Part shown: in pieces, positions 43,165 through 52,768 of the stretch
How positions within the stretch are numbered: position 1 is the stretch's first letter
Layout of the letters: every line of letters begins with the position of its first letter
DNA from: VXYL01 sp965116345
GTDB taxonomy: Bacteria; Pseudomonadota; Gammaproteobacteria; Pseudomonadales; Azotimanducaceae
Length of the DNA: 64,000 nt
NCBI GenBank assembly: GCA_965116345.1
Contig: OZ220680.1
Span: 4,270,187 to 4,334,186, forward strand
Direction: 5' to 3'
Made by a program: the position numbers and the translations under genes
Notes under the pieces: model-generated
Told to the model about the DNA's origin: nothing
Seen by the model: only the letters and a program-made list of their open reading frames with translations
Databases searched by the model: none

Positions 43165-43213
43165 CCCCGACGCTGTGGGACGGACTTGAAAGTCGCGTCC
43201 CACAGCGTCGGGG
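43165..43213. terminator. Conserved strong hairpin before the non-coding unit (E2)
   Basis: 18-bp perfect stem CCCCGACGCTGTGGGACG / CGTCCCACAGCGTCGGGG. Relative to 16366-16415, several pairs differ but stay complementary. No U run. Confidence 0.65.
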
Positions 43214-43268
43214 CGGGGTTTCCGCAAGACCGCGCACGATCTCGCGCGCAGTCCTTCTACGCACCTGT

Positions 43269-43297
43269 TTGCCACGCGCTCCGGACGTCTGTAGAGT
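43269..43297 (+). promoter_or_regulatory. Promoter of the E2 non-coding unit
   Basis: -35 TTGCCA (43269-43274), 17-bp spacer, -10 TAGAGT (43292-43297), then TCCGCGCC, as upstream of the E1 block. Confidence 0.6.
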
Positions 43298-43303
43298 CCG
43301 CGC

Positions 43304-43770
43304 CGAACCTTAAAACCGATCCTCTTCGGAGGTCGTCAGACGCCGGGATCTGCAACCCGGACATGGAGTCCCCCGCCAGGCAGAACAACGGGGAGAAGTT
43401 CCGAACGGAACCATCGATTCACAGCACGCCGCGGGTGATCCAGCGGCCTGCATCGAATCGCCAGCAACCCCGGCTGACCTGAGCGGGAGACGGCCTCAAA
43501 AGGGCCGACGATCGCCGCAGACCGCAGGTAACCAGCGGTACGCTTCGATCCACAGCACCCCGGCTGACCAAAACGGGAGGCGCCCACAAGGCGTTGCAGA
43601 CGTTCCACTGGCCAAAGGGAACCGCCGCCCGCGACAAGGGCAAGCGCGAGATCAGTGCCGGCGCCGTCCGCAAGGACGAAACGGGTGCGAACAGGATGAC
43701 CGGATTGGTACCCGCGATTCCGCTCAGCACCGACCGATCGCAAGCTTCGGTCGAATGCGAGATCTTTCTT
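43304..43770 (+). ncRNA. Putative structured ncRNA of the E1/E2 family (E2 copy)
   Basis: About 470 bp homologous in patches to 16517-16940. Shared pieces: CAGACGCCGGGATCTGC, GCAGACGTTCCACTGGCCAA, the CGTCC-GCAA-GGACG hairpin and the 3' CGACCGA...TCGGTCG hairpin followed by AATGCGAG. Between them are three imperfect units beginning CAGCA.CCCCGGCTGACC, two of which carry a small hairpin with a CAA-containing loop. No plausible plus-strand gene. The antisense frame 43336-43743 may be an artefact of the structure. Confidence 0.5.
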
Positions 43771-43849
43771 ACGTCATCGTTGCCGCTTGCCCCACGACGC
43801 CGTCCGGCTACTGACCGCACGTCCCCCAGCCGATCCCCCGAAAACGGCG

Positions 43850-44250
43850 GGATGGAGCGCGACGGCCCGTGCGTGTACTACCGGTTCGGGATGTCCTCGG
43901 TCACGGTGGCGCACGGGACAACCGACCGTGCAATCTCGGTCTTGGGCAACGTGGCGACCATCGAATTGCCGAGGAACGCCACGAATCTGACAATCCCGGT
44001 GCTGATCGTTGACGACGACTGCGAGGGAACTGGGAGACGGTCGTGGTGACTCTGCTGGAGGGCAGCGGCTACGTCCCGAGCGCACCGAACATCCGCATGA
44101 TGCCGACGATCCGCAATTGCGATCCGGTCGCGCCGACGGACGGAAAGAACGGGCCCTGGCGCGGTCACGACGAGTACCCGCCCGCCGGGCCGGATCCGCC
44201 GACCGGCAACGCGTTCACACGCGCTCCGGACCGCGGCGATTCGGCGCTCG
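43850..44250 (+). pseudogene. Degenerate Calx-beta-like fragment
   Basis: Two plus frames joined by a frameshift near 44025 read TIPVLIVDDDCEG then ETVVVTLLEGSGYVPSAP. This is the typical end of a Calx-beta-like repeat of secreted proteins; no start, no signal, no intact domain. It is probably debris at the start of E2 variable region B. Nothing else is seen from 44250 to 44508. Confidence 0.5.
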
Positions 44251-44508
44251 GCCGCACTTGCCCCGTCACGGCGTTGTTGGACGATGGGATGACGCAGGAC
44301 TGGCATGGCGAGGCGGGGGGACCGGCGCGGCCTCGTCTGAGTCGCGCCCGCGTTGCCGCAGGTGCCAGACCGACTCCGGCAAGGGAGTCCGGTTAAGTTA
44401 GGTCATAGGTTACGCCGTCGTCCGCGTGTCGTCCGCGTGTCGGGGTGCCCGCTTGTTAGCGATGCATTACACTATCGTGCACGACTCGACTTGACCGGTT
44501 GACCAACC

Positions 44509-44769
44509 ATGGCGAACCACCTCGTTCAGGCGCGCATCGACAAGGAGATCAAGGAAGAGGCCGCAACCGTTCTGGCCGCGATGGGACTCACCGTTTCGGA
44601 CGCGGTCCGGCTGCTACTCACACGAGTAGCCAAGGAAGGGGCGCTGCCGTTCGCCCCGCTCGTACCGAACGCCGAAACGATCGCCGCCATGAAAGAAGCC
44701 CGCGAAGGCGACTTGCCGCGGTTCGACAACGTGGAGAGCCTCTTCGACGATCTCCATGCGGAGCATTGA
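44509..44769 (+). CDS. dinJ: RelB/DinJ family antitoxin
   Basis: 86 residues. The ribbon-helix-helix N-terminus, VQARIDKEIKEEAATVLAAMGLTVSDAVRLLLTRV, is the DinJ signature. The C-terminus (MKEAREGDLPRFDNVESLFDDL) is the toxin-wrapping part. It overlaps the toxin gene by 14 bases. It should neutralise the toxin and repress the operon. Confidence 0.9.
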   Translation: MANHLVQARIDKEIKEEAATVLAAMGLTVSDAVRLLLTRVAKEGALPFAPLVPNAETIAAMKEAREGDLPRFDNVESLFDDLHAEH

Positions 44770-45037
44770 GCGCGCGCGTGCGTTCAGGCGCGACTACAGG
44801 CGAGAGTCCCGCGGACGCCACGGCAATCGCCTCGACGAACGCCTAGCCCCCGTTGTGACCGCCCTGGCCAACGATATCCCACTCGCCCCCCACCATCACG
44901 ACCACGCCCTGAGCGGCCCTTGGGCGGATTTCCGAGACTGCCACATTCGCCCTGATCTTATCCTGATCTATGAGAAAGCCGGTCGCGACATTCTGCGCCT
45001 TGTCCGTCTTGGCTCTCACGCGGAGTTGGGACTTTGA
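44756..45037 (+). CDS. yafQ: YafQ family mRNA interferase toxin
   Basis: 93 residues. Motifs FRRDYRRESRGRHG, LAPHHHDHALSGPWADFRDCHIRPDLILIYEK and RLGSHAELGL match YafQ/RelE-type toxins, with the conserved catalytic His and Asp region (DHAL, RDCHI.PDLILIY, GSHAEL). Ribosome-dependent mRNA cleavage is the family activity. The pair stabilises E2 or provides abortive infection. The stop is 136 bp before the Mod gene. Confidence 0.9.
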   Translation: MRSIERARAFRRDYRRESRGRHGNRLDERLAPVVTALANDIPLAPHHHDHALSGPWADFRDCHIRPDLILIYEKAGRDILRLVRLGSHAELGL

Positions 45038-45173
45038 CTACTCGCGAATACCAGGCCCCATCACTCGCGTTCCTCAGCACATGCCTTGAGGTCCACATGC
45101 CCAGTTTCGTGCTTCCAGATCGCAACGCCGGCCCGGTCAGCAAGCTGACCGGCCGAGCTGGACCGGCGCGCTA

Positions 45174-47330
45174 ATGTCCAGATTGACCGGTCTGCTCCGC
45201 CAAGTCGACGCTCTCGACCCCGAACTCTGTGCCGACCTCAAGCGCGAGGTCGAAGCACTGTCGGCACGCCGCGCCTTCGGCCTCAACTTTGAGCGTCACA
45301 TCCCAGAGACCATCGAGCTTCCCAACCGGCCAATCCGCCGTGGCGACAAGGTCCGCTTCTTGCCCGAGCGCGGTCACCAGCTGCACACTGTCGACGATCT
45401 GGTCTGGCGAGTCGACCAAGTCGTCCCGACGGACAGCGGACGGATCGCCCATCTCGTCCGGCGCAACGATCAGCAATCCGCCGCCGAAACGACCCAGCGA
45501 GCGGTCGAGGATCTCGTCGTGGTCGCCGAGTTCCGCGATCCCGTGTATCCAGGCCTCGTGTCGACAGGCAGAATCGAGCGCGGCGGAAACAAGCCTTGTC
45601 ACACCGTCATCAACGCTGAGAACTTCCACGCCCTGCAGCTACTCCTCTACACCCACGAAGGCAAGGTCGACGCGATCTATATCGATCCGCCTTACAACAG
45701 CGGCGCACGTGACTGGCGGTACAACAACCATTACGTAGACGACGACGACCTCTACCGCCACTCGAAGTGGTTGGCGATGATGGAACGTCGCCTGAAGCTC
45801 GCGAAGCGCTTGCTCAATCCGGATCGCTCGGTCCTCATTTGCGCGATCGACGAGAACGAGGTTCACCGCCTGTCCTTGCTCCTTGAGGAGCTGTTCCCTT
45901 CGTCCAAGATTCAGATGGTTACCGCGCTCATCAATCCCGCTGGCGCCTCGATCATCGACCAGTTTGCCCGTGTCGACGAGCATCTTCTGTTTGTCCACAT
46001 CGGCGCGGCCCGCCCGGCCCGAACCATTGCGGACACAACCCCGCTGCATCTGGTGGGCAGCAAGCGGTCCAAGTCCGCCAATGTCTGGGAGTCCCTGCAA
46101 AGAAGCGGCGGCAACTCGAGACGCGAGGACACCAAGGCCAAGTTCTTTCCTGTCTGGATCGACGAAGAGAACCGCCGTATTGCCGGTTGCGGAGACCATC
46201 TGCCGGAAGGGGTGACGCGTGAAGACGCCGCCCCGCCGCCGGTTGGGCTCGTTGCGCAGTGGCCAATCAAGCAAGACGGCTCAGAGGCATGTTGGCAACT
46301 TTCCGCCCCAACGTTCCGCAGCTACTTCGAGGAGGGGCGGATCCGCCTCGGCCGACGCAAGGGACCGCGAAGCGGCGGAGGATGGGGCATCTCTTTCTTG
46401 ACCAAGGGCCACATGAAGGCCATCTCCGACGGCGAGCTGAAGGTCACGGGCCGCGACGACAGCGGGGCGCTCGTTGTCCGGGCCTCCGAAAAGCCCCGAA
46501 CACGAGTGGGCAAAACCATCTGGATCAACGGGAGCTACAGCGCCACCGAGCACGGGTCTACTTTGCTCCGCAAGTTCCTGCCGAAACGCAAGTTCCCGTT
46601 TCCAAAGTCCCTCTACGCCGTCGAGGACGCCCTTCGATTCTACGTGGGCGCAAATCCGAACGCCGTTGTTCTTGACTTTTTCGCTGGGTCCGGGACCACC
46701 GTGCACGCGGTGATGCGGCTCAATCGGCAGGATGCTGGACGCCGGACGTGCATCTCAGTCACGAACAACGAAGTCTCACCTGCGGAACAGGCGGAACTCC
46801 GTACGCGTGGGTTGCGCCCGGGCGATGCCGAGTGGGAGGCCCTCGGAATCTGCGAATACATCACGAAGCCTCGTATCGCAGCCGCTGTCACGGGTACCAC
46901 CTGGGAGGGCGGCCCGGTCGAGGGGGACTACAAGTTCACCGACGAGTTCCCTATGGCAGACGGCTTCGACGAGAACATCGAGTTCTTTGCCATGAGCTAC
47001 GAAGCGGCCCTACCAGTCGCACACCATCGAGCCTTCCGGGCAATCGCACCACTGCTATGGGTGAAAGCGGGGTCTCGCGGACGCAGGATAGAGCGAGAGA
47101 CCGACGATTTCGCCGTCGCCGACTCCTACGCCATCCTGTTCGATCTCGATGCCTCAAGAGGTTTCCTCGCCGCCGTTGCCGAATCCGACACCATCGGCAT
47201 GGCGTTCATCGTTACCGACGACGAGGGCGCGTTCCAACTGCTCACCCGGGACCTGCCGGGGCGAGTGCAGTCTGTCCGTCTCTATGAATCGTACCTGGCC
47301 AACTTCTCCATCAACGCAGGGCGAGGATAG
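45174..47330 (+). CDS. Type III restriction-modification methylase (Mod)
   Basis: 718 residues. Catalytic YIDPPYNSG (about residue 168) precedes the SAM motif LDFFAGSGTTVHAVMRLNR (about residue 501), the beta-class order of type III Mod and related adenine methylases. A large target-recognition region lies between. The C-terminal ~180 residues are an extra domain. Paired with the helicase-nuclease gene two bases downstream, it forms a modification/restriction complex that methylates adenine in its site. Confidence 0.88.
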   Translation: MSRLTGLLRQVDALDPELCADLKREVEALSARRAFGLNFERHIPETIELPNRPIRRGDKVRFLPERGHQLHTVDDLVWRVDQVVPTDSGRIAHLVRRNDQQSAAETTQRAVEDLVVVAEFRDPVYPGLVSTGRIERGGNKPCHTVINAENFHALQLLLYTHEGKVDAIYIDPPYNSGARDWRYNNHYVDDDDLYRHSKWLAMMERRLKLAKRLLNPDRSVLICAIDENEVHRLSLLLEELFPSSKIQMVTALINPAGASIIDQFARVDEHLLFVHIGAARPARTIADTTPLHLVGSKRSKSANVWESLQRSGGNSRREDTKAKFFPVWIDEENRRIAGCGDHLPEGVTREDAAPPPVGLVAQWPIKQDGSEACWQLSAPTFRSYFEEGRIRLGRRKGPRSGGGWGISFLTKGHMKAISDGELKVTGRDDSGALVVRASEKPRTRVGKTIWINGSYSATEHGSTLLRKFLPKRKFPFPKSLYAVEDALRFYVGANPNAVVLDFFAGSGTTVHAVMRLNRQDAGRRTCISVTNNEVSPAEQAELRTRGLRPGDAEWEALGICEYITKPRIAAAVTGTTWEGGPVEGDYKFTDEFPMADGFDENIEFFAMSYEAALPVAHHRAFRAIAPLLWVKAGSRGRRIERETDDFAVADSYAILFDLDASRGFLAAVAESDTIGMAFIVTDDEGAFQLLTRDLPGRVQSVRLYESYLANFSINAGRG

Positions 47331-47332
47331 CC

Positions 47333-49912
47333 GTGCGGTACTCGCTAAAGGACTATCAGGAAGACGCCGTCGCCGAAGTATTGGAGTTGCTCGCAAGGGC
47401 TCGCGGCGACTGGACTCGATGGAAATCCCCGGTTGCCCTCTCCCTTACTGCAACCACCGGATCGGGCAAGACGGTAATGGCCGCGGCGGTGATCGAGGCC
47501 CTGTTCTCCAGCAACCCGCATCTGCGGTTCGACCGAGACCCCGGCGCTGTCGTCCTGTGGTTCACCGACGACCCCGCCCTCAATGAGCAGACCCGCTCCC
47601 GCATCCGGGAAGCCGCTGACCGCATCCCCGACACGCGTCTCGTCGTCATCGACAACGCGTTCAGCAGACCAAAGCTGGAACCCGGCAACGTCTACTTCCT
47701 GAACGCCCAGAAGCTCGGCAGGAACTCCTTGCTTGTCAGAGGAGCACCCGACGTTCCCGAAGACGGTCCACTAGCCGAAATGCCAATGCCGGACGCGCGA
47801 GCGTTCACCATGTGGCAAACGCTCGCGAACACCATTGCCGACGAGCGCCTCACTCTGTACGTCATCCTGGACGAGGCGCACCGGGGCATGAAGCTTCCGA
47901 GCAGCCGCGAGCGAAACGAGAAGGCCACCATCGTGCAGCAGCTCATCAACGGCGCCCATGGCGCCCCGCCAGTGCCGATCGTCTGGGGAATCTCCGCAAC
48001 AATAGAACGCTTCAACGACGCGATGGAGAAGGCCCAGGGCCGGACCACGTACCCACATGTAGTCGTCTCGCCAACCCGGGTACAGGAATCCGGGTTGCTC
48101 AAGGACGACATCCGGCTCGATTTCCCAACCCAGTCTGGCCTGGTCGACACGGTGTTGTTGGCCCGGGGGACGCGGATGGCGAAACAAGCCACTCTACTGT
48201 GGCGAGACTACGCGCTGCGCGAGCACGCGGAGCCAGTAGTCCCTCTTCTGGTCGTGCAAGTGCCCAACAGGCCAACAGACGCGCTTCTCGTGCGCGCCTT
48301 GAACACCATCAGGGAGGCATGGCCGGAACTCGAAGACGACGCGATGGCTCATGTGTTCGGCGATCATGCACCGATCAAACTCGCGGGGGTCACCGTGCCG
48401 CACATCGCCCCCGAAACGGTGCAGGATCAAACCTACATTCGCGTTCTCTTCGCCAAGGACGCGATCTCGACCGGTTGGGACTGCCCTCGTGCTGAGGTGT
48501 TGGTGTCATTCCGCCCCGCCAAGGACGAAACGCACATCACGCAGCTCCTCGGTCGCATGGTCCGCATGCCTCTGGCGCGACGGATCCCCGGCAACGACCT
48601 ACTGAACTCTGTTGCGTGCGTGCTGCCGCACTTCAACCGAACAACCGCCACCAAGGTCGCGTCAAACATGCTCGGCGAACGCGAACACGACCAAGACGGC
48701 ACCGGCGGTGGAGACGGTCGGCGCGTCTTCGTCTCACCGGTAGTAGACATGGACGTCAATCCGGCCGTTCCGGATGCAGTGTGGCAAAGGTATGACGAGC
48801 TCCCATCCGAAACGGTGCCGCGCAAGGCCGTGCGGCCCGTCAGGAGATTGTCCGCGCTCGCACATGCGCTGTCACTCGACGAGTTGAGGACAAGTGCCCG
48901 CAAAGACGCCTATCGCCGTCTCTGCGCCAGACTGGACGGCCTGATGGCCCAACACAAGGAGGAGATCGAAAGAGCCAGCAAAGGCATCCTGAGAGTGGAA
49001 GGCGCGACGCTTGTCGCGCCGGTGATCGGGGGCCACGTCCGCGATCAGGAGTCCTTCGTCGAAGCTGCGGACGAACGATCCGTTGAGGCCGACTTCCAGT
49101 CCGCGGGGCGCGCGCTGACCGCGGATCTCGCGCGCGCCTACGCCGACCACCTTACGCGAGACGATGCAGACGACGATGGGCTCTTTGACGCTCACGTAAA
49201 GGTTGCCGCGCTGGCCCAAGTCGAAGGAATCGCGGACCAACTGGACGATGAAGCCGACCGACTATGTGCCGAGTGGTTCGACGAGTACCGGGTAGACATC
49301 AAGGACCTCTCGGACGAACGCCAAGCCGCCTATGACGAGATCAAAGGCATGTCGCGTGAGGTCCAGACAACCGAACTCAAGCGGCCACGCGTTCGAGCCG
49401 AGGCGACCGAAAACGAACGCGGGGAGACGCTCGAGACGCGCCCCCGCCACCTCATGTCGGATTCCAACGGCAACTTCCCCATCCACTTACTGAACAGCTG
49501 GGAAATCTACGTCCTCGACAAGGAACTGGGCCACGCCGGATTCCAGGCTTGGTATCGGAATCCCGCGCGCCCGTCGGGCGATGCTCTCGCAATCGCGTAT
49601 CAGGACGACAACGACAACTGGCGCAGAATGTGCCCCGATTTCCTCTTTTTCCACGGCGACGGCAGTGACATCAAAGCTTCCATTGTCGATCCGCATAGCC
49701 ACCACCTTGCGGACGCGCATCCCAAGCTTCGCGGTTTGGCCAGATTCGCCGAGGCCCACGCCCAGTCCTATCACCGCATCGAATCAGTGTCGCGCATGCC
49801 CAATGGCACTCTCCGCGTCTTGGACCTCACCAAGCCGAACGTGCGCGAGGCAATCGCAGGTCACGACGACATCGAGACCTTGTACCTCAGTGGACTCGCC
49901 AGTCGCTATTAG
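47333..49912 (+). CDS. Type III restriction subunit (Res) helicase-nuclease
   Basis: 859 residues from GTG. SF2 helicase motifs: ATTGSGKTVMAAAV (Walker A, about residue 41), ILDEAHRGM (about 182), GISATIERF, then AISTGWDCPRAEVLVSFR and QLLGRMVRMP (motif VI). The C-terminus has PDFLFF and KASIVDP in the PD-(D/E)XK region. Full length and undamaged, so the system should restrict DNA when paired with Mod. The 275 bp after it up to the IS hold no gene. Confidence 0.88.
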   Translation: MRYSLKDYQEDAVAEVLELLARARGDWTRWKSPVALSLTATTGSGKTVMAAAVIEALFSSNPHLRFDRDPGAVVLWFTDDPALNEQTRSRIREAADRIPDTRLVVIDNAFSRPKLEPGNVYFLNAQKLGRNSLLVRGAPDVPEDGPLAEMPMPDARAFTMWQTLANTIADERLTLYVILDEAHRGMKLPSSRERNEKATIVQQLINGAHGAPPVPIVWGISATIERFNDAMEKAQGRTTYPHVVVSPTRVQESGLLKDDIRLDFPTQSGLVDTVLLARGTRMAKQATLLWRDYALREHAEPVVPLLVVQVPNRPTDALLVRALNTIREAWPELEDDAMAHVFGDHAPIKLAGVTVPHIAPETVQDQTYIRVLFAKDAISTGWDCPRAEVLVSFRPAKDETHITQLLGRMVRMPLARRIPGNDLLNSVACVLPHFNRTTATKVASNMLGEREHDQDGTGGGDGRRVFVSPVVDMDVNPAVPDAVWQRYDELPSETVPRKAVRPVRRLSALAHALSLDELRTSARKDAYRRLCARLDGLMAQHKEEIERASKGILRVEGATLVAPVIGGHVRDQESFVEAADERSVEADFQSAGRALTADLARAYADHLTRDDADDDGLFDAHVKVAALAQVEGIADQLDDEADRLCAEWFDEYRVDIKDLSDERQAAYDEIKGMSREVQTTELKRPRVRAEATENERGETLETRPRHLMSDSNGNFPIHLLNSWEIYVLDKELGHAGFQAWYRNPARPSGDALAIAYQDDNDNWRRMCPDFLFFHGDGSDIKASIVDPHSHHLADAHPKLRGLARFAEAHAQSYHRIESVSRMPNGTLRVLDLTKPNVREAIAGHDDIETLYLSGLASRY

Positions 49913-50187
49913 GTGGCTGCCCGCACGACGGACCCCCGCCGAGCACGCCAACAAGGTTCGAGCCTACGATCTGTCCGAACCATTTGACGCCAACACACCG
50001 CTCGCAGGTCATCGAAGATCACGCAGCCCCCACTTACCTCACTCCCTTGCCCGATCCTGCCGGTACCAGCGCCTTGCCTCGAATGGTTTCGGCTCCGCCT
50101 CCCACCTCTCAGGACACTGCAGACAGTCATCAGGCTGGTGCACCCGGCCGGCGAAACCGGTGTCCCAGCGCACCAGTTCGAGCGTTA

Positions 50188-52022
50188 TCCAATGAGAAAG
50201 TGATGGTGAAACCGACCGATCCGTGAAGCGGTTCGGTGTCGGATGTCCATTTGGCGATGGCGAGGATGATCGAGTGGCGGTTGCCGCGGGTCAAGGGTTA
50301 GTGCGGGACGCTCGGGGACGGATGGCGTTGGCCCGTCGCCCGGCGTCGGCGGCGGGTCAAGGGCGACCGCGACGCGGGCACGGCGGTCGGGCCGCGAGGT
50401 CGTTCGCGCCGCGGGCAGGCGTCGGGTGGAGGCACGGCGTCGAGGCGTCGCGGTCGGCGCAGCGGACCCTTGACGCGCTTCCGGGGAGCACCCTGTCGGG
50501 CAGGGTCCGGCGGTCGCCGCGGTCGATCCGGGAGGCGACCGCGGATGCCCGGCACGCGTTCGCAGCGAGCCACCCGACCGCCGAACCCTGCCTCCCGGCG
50601 AGGGCGGGGGTCCGGGGGCAGGCCCCCGGTTGCGAAAGGGAGGCGCGGCGGCGTCCCTTGCGACGGCTCATCCGGCTGCCTGCGCGGGGGCCATGCCGTC
50701 GGCGATGCGCAGGAACAGCGTTCGGCGCGCGGCCTGGACCCGGCGCGCGGCCTCGAGGTCGGTCTCCGCGGCGGCGGCGGCGTCGAGCAGGTCGAAGCCG
50801 GCTCCGGGCTTGAGATGGCGCTCGGCGCCGGCCAGCGAGCGGAACCTGGCGTAGGGGGTCGCGACGTCGCGGGCGAGGTACTTGCGCCGGATCCTGCCGG
50901 CGGCGTCGCGGTACTCGGTGGCGAACAGGCACGGCCGGTGGAAGTTGAGGAACGGCGACAGGACGCCCTGGGCGAAGCGGTTGACGTCGGCGGCGAAGCG
51001 CCGCGGGATGTGGTCGTGGCCGAACCAGCGGCGCACGACGTGGGCGTTCTTGCCCTCTACGAGGGCGTTGTCGTTGGAGGTGCGGGCGCGGGACTTGGTG
51101 AAGCGCTCGACGCGCAGCTTGTCGAGGAGTTCCGCGACGCGGTGGTTGATGTACTCGGAGCCGTTGTCGGCGTGGAAGCCGAGGATGCGGAACGGGAAGG
51201 ACAGCAGCAGCCCTTCGAGCAGCGGCACGAGGAAGCGCTCCGAGATGCCGGCGACGGCGCCGACGAACTCGTACTGGGTGATCTCGTCGACGAGGTTGAT
51301 CAGGAACAGGCCCTTGACGCCGTCGCGGTCGCCCTGGTGGACGGTGTCGACACGGACGTGGCCGGGCCGGCCCTCGGGCTCGGGAGCCTGGCGCAAGGCG
51401 ATGTCGACCGTGGTCGGCCGCGTCCTCGTCCACACGGTGCGCTTCGCGCGGTACGTCGGCGAGCCGCGCAGGTTGTAGACGTGGCCGTTCGAGATCGTCG
51501 CCAGACGCTCGAAGCGCGGATCCCCGAACACTTCGGACTGGCGGCGCAGGACCTCGCGCGTGGCCAGCCCCGACATCTGCCCGTAGAGCTCGTCGACCTC
51601 CGCGAGCAGCCGGATGTCGGCCGCCGTGTAGCGGCGCGCGAACGGCCGGCCCGGCCCGTCGGCGCGCCGGTCGCGGACTTCCCCGGTGTCGCGCCACTGC
51701 CGCACGAGGCGCTCCATCTGCGGACGCGAGATGCTCGTCGCGGCGACGAGGAACCCGAGGACCACACCCCTGTCGCGCTTGCCGAGCCGCCGGTAGCCGA
51801 AGCGCTCAAGCGCGTCCCGGACGAAGCCGTATGCCTCTTCCCGGTCCCGCGGTTGGAAGTCCACCGCCGCGTTGCCCTCGACGAAGGCCCGAAGCTGCCC
51901 GATTGTGCGTAGCCGCCGCGTTTGGATGTCCACGATCATCACCGAATGGTGCGCCGGACATCCGCTTCACCATCACCTCACGTTGGAATCAGCCTTTCCC
52001 TTCACCATCACTTCTCGTTGGA
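50188..52022. mobile_element. Insertion sequence with DDE transposase in E2
   Basis: Imperfect terminal inverted repeats: TCCAATGAGAAAGTGATGGT at 50188-50207 (continuing GAA) and the complement ending CTTCTCGTTGGA at 52022 (one base shorter). A second copy of the inner repeat lies at 51965-51986. One transposase gene reads leftward. The 440 bp downstream of it (50230-50667) are non-coding, with GTCAAGGG/CCCTTGAC arms (50357, 50469). No clear target duplication was found. Confidence 0.75.
50668..51942 (-). CDS. DDE transposase
   Basis: 424 residues. N-terminal HTH-like region, then an integrase-core domain with VRVDTVHQGD (first Asp), GFHADNGSEYIN (second Asp) and DNALVEGKNAHVVRRW (Glu). The fold and N-x-x-V-E-x-K-N pattern resemble IS481/ISNCY-type integrases; exact family undecided. 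All three catalytic residues are present and the gene is intact. Confidence 0.88.
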   Translation of the reverse strand: MMIVDIQTRRLRTIGQLRAFVEGNAAVDFQPRDREEAYGFVRDALERFGYRRLGKRDRGVVLGFLVAATSISRPQMERLVRQWRDTGEVRDRRADGPGRPFARRYTAADIRLLAEVDELYGQMSGLATREVLRRQSEVFGDPRFERLATISNGHVYNLRGSPTYRAKRTVWTRTRPTTVDIALRQAPEPEGRPGHVRVDTVHQGDRDGVKGLFLINLVDEITQYEFVGAVAGISERFLVPLLEGLLLSFPFRILGFHADNGSEYINHRVAELLDKLRVERFTKSRARTSNDNALVEGKNAHVVRRWFGHDHIPRRFAADVNRFAQGVLSPFLNFHRPCLFATEYRDAAGRIRRKYLARDVATPYARFRSLAGAERHLKPGAGFDLLDAAAAAETDLEAARRVQAARRTLFLRIADGMAPAQAAG

Positions 52023-52101
52023 CAGTACGGTTCGTTGAACGCCGGCACCCCCAAGCGTATCCTCTCAATGTTGGTTCGCAGCGCACAAAACGGCTACGCC
52101 C

Positions 52102-52377
52102 ATGAAGACGTTTGCCAGAACAGATCCTGATCGTCCCATGCAGCTTGAGGAAGCCGTTTGGGTTGATCCCGCGCGCATGAGCGGTGTGCCCTGTTTCCGC
52201 GGGACGCGCCTTCCTGTCCAACAGCTTTTCGACTGGATCGAGGACGGCGTTCCGTTGGACGAGTTCCTGCAAGACTTCCAGGTCGATCGCAGGGCGGCCA
52301 CTGCCGTCCTTCGTGCCGGGGCGTCGGCCGTCTGTGCCGCCGCAACCCGCAATCCCGACTGCGCCGCCCGCTCCTGA
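52102..52377 (+). CDS. DUF433 antitoxin-like protein
   Basis: 91 residues. WVDPARMSGVPCFRGTRLPVQQLFDWIEDGVPLDEFLQDF is the DUF433 signature, a winged-HTH-like fold that pairs with PIN-like DUF5615 proteins. Nine bases separate it from the partner gene. Probable antitoxin and autorepressor. Confidence 0.85.
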   Translation: MKTFARTDPDRPMQLEEAVWVDPARMSGVPCFRGTRLPVQQLFDWIEDGVPLDEFLQDFQVDRRAATAVLRAGASAVCAAATRNPDCAARS

Positions 52378-52386
52378 ACCCCGCGC

Positions 52387-52725
52387 GTGAAGGTCCTCCT
52401 TGACGTCGGCGTGTCGCCGCGCCTGCGCCAGCCACTCCACCAATTGCTCGGCGGCGTTGCGGTGGAGTCCGCCGTTTTCCACGACTGGCGCTCGCTCCCG
52501 GACAACGAATTACTGGCCGTTGCGGAACGTAGTGGATTCACCACACTGGTGACCACGGACAAGCGCATAGCGAAGGAACAGCCGCAGGCGCCCATCGCCA
52601 TCGTGGCGGTCAACGACAACAGCGTCGGCGGACTCGTGGCCTCTGCCGCCACCATTGCCAACGCCATTCGATCAACGCTTCCCGGCGAGAGCCGACTCGT
52701 CCCGGTTGCTCGGGTGCGTCGATGA
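52387..52725 (+). CDS. DUF5615 PIN-like toxin
   Basis: 112 residues from GTG. KVLLDVGVSPRL at the start (first acidic residue), FHDWRSLPDNELLAVAERSGFTTLVTTDKR in the middle (conserved Asp residues) fit DUF5615 PIN-like proteins. Presumed RNase partner of the DUF433 gene. The C-terminal tail, about 15 residues, reads into the region upstream of the peptidase gene. Confidence 0.8.
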   Translation: MKVLLDVGVSPRLRQPLHQLLGGVAVESAVFHDWRSLPDNELLAVAERSGFTTLVTTDKRIAKEQPQAPIAIVAVNDNSVGGLVASAATIANAIRSTLPGESRLVPVARVRR

Positions 52726-52768
52726 CCGATACCAGCCCGACTGGCACAACCTGCCCGACACTCCGGCA

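Noticed and set aside
43594..44049. 151-codon plus frame as an intact gene
   Set aside because: Its first third overlaps the putative ncRNA and its end is a frameshifted Calx-beta-like remnant.
50357..51697. 446-codon minus frame
   Set aside because: Shadow of the DDE transposase in another frame, rich in Arg/Pro/Ala.
50188..52022. IS target-site duplication
   Set aside because: Flanks GAGCGTTA and CAGTACGG do not match convincingly.
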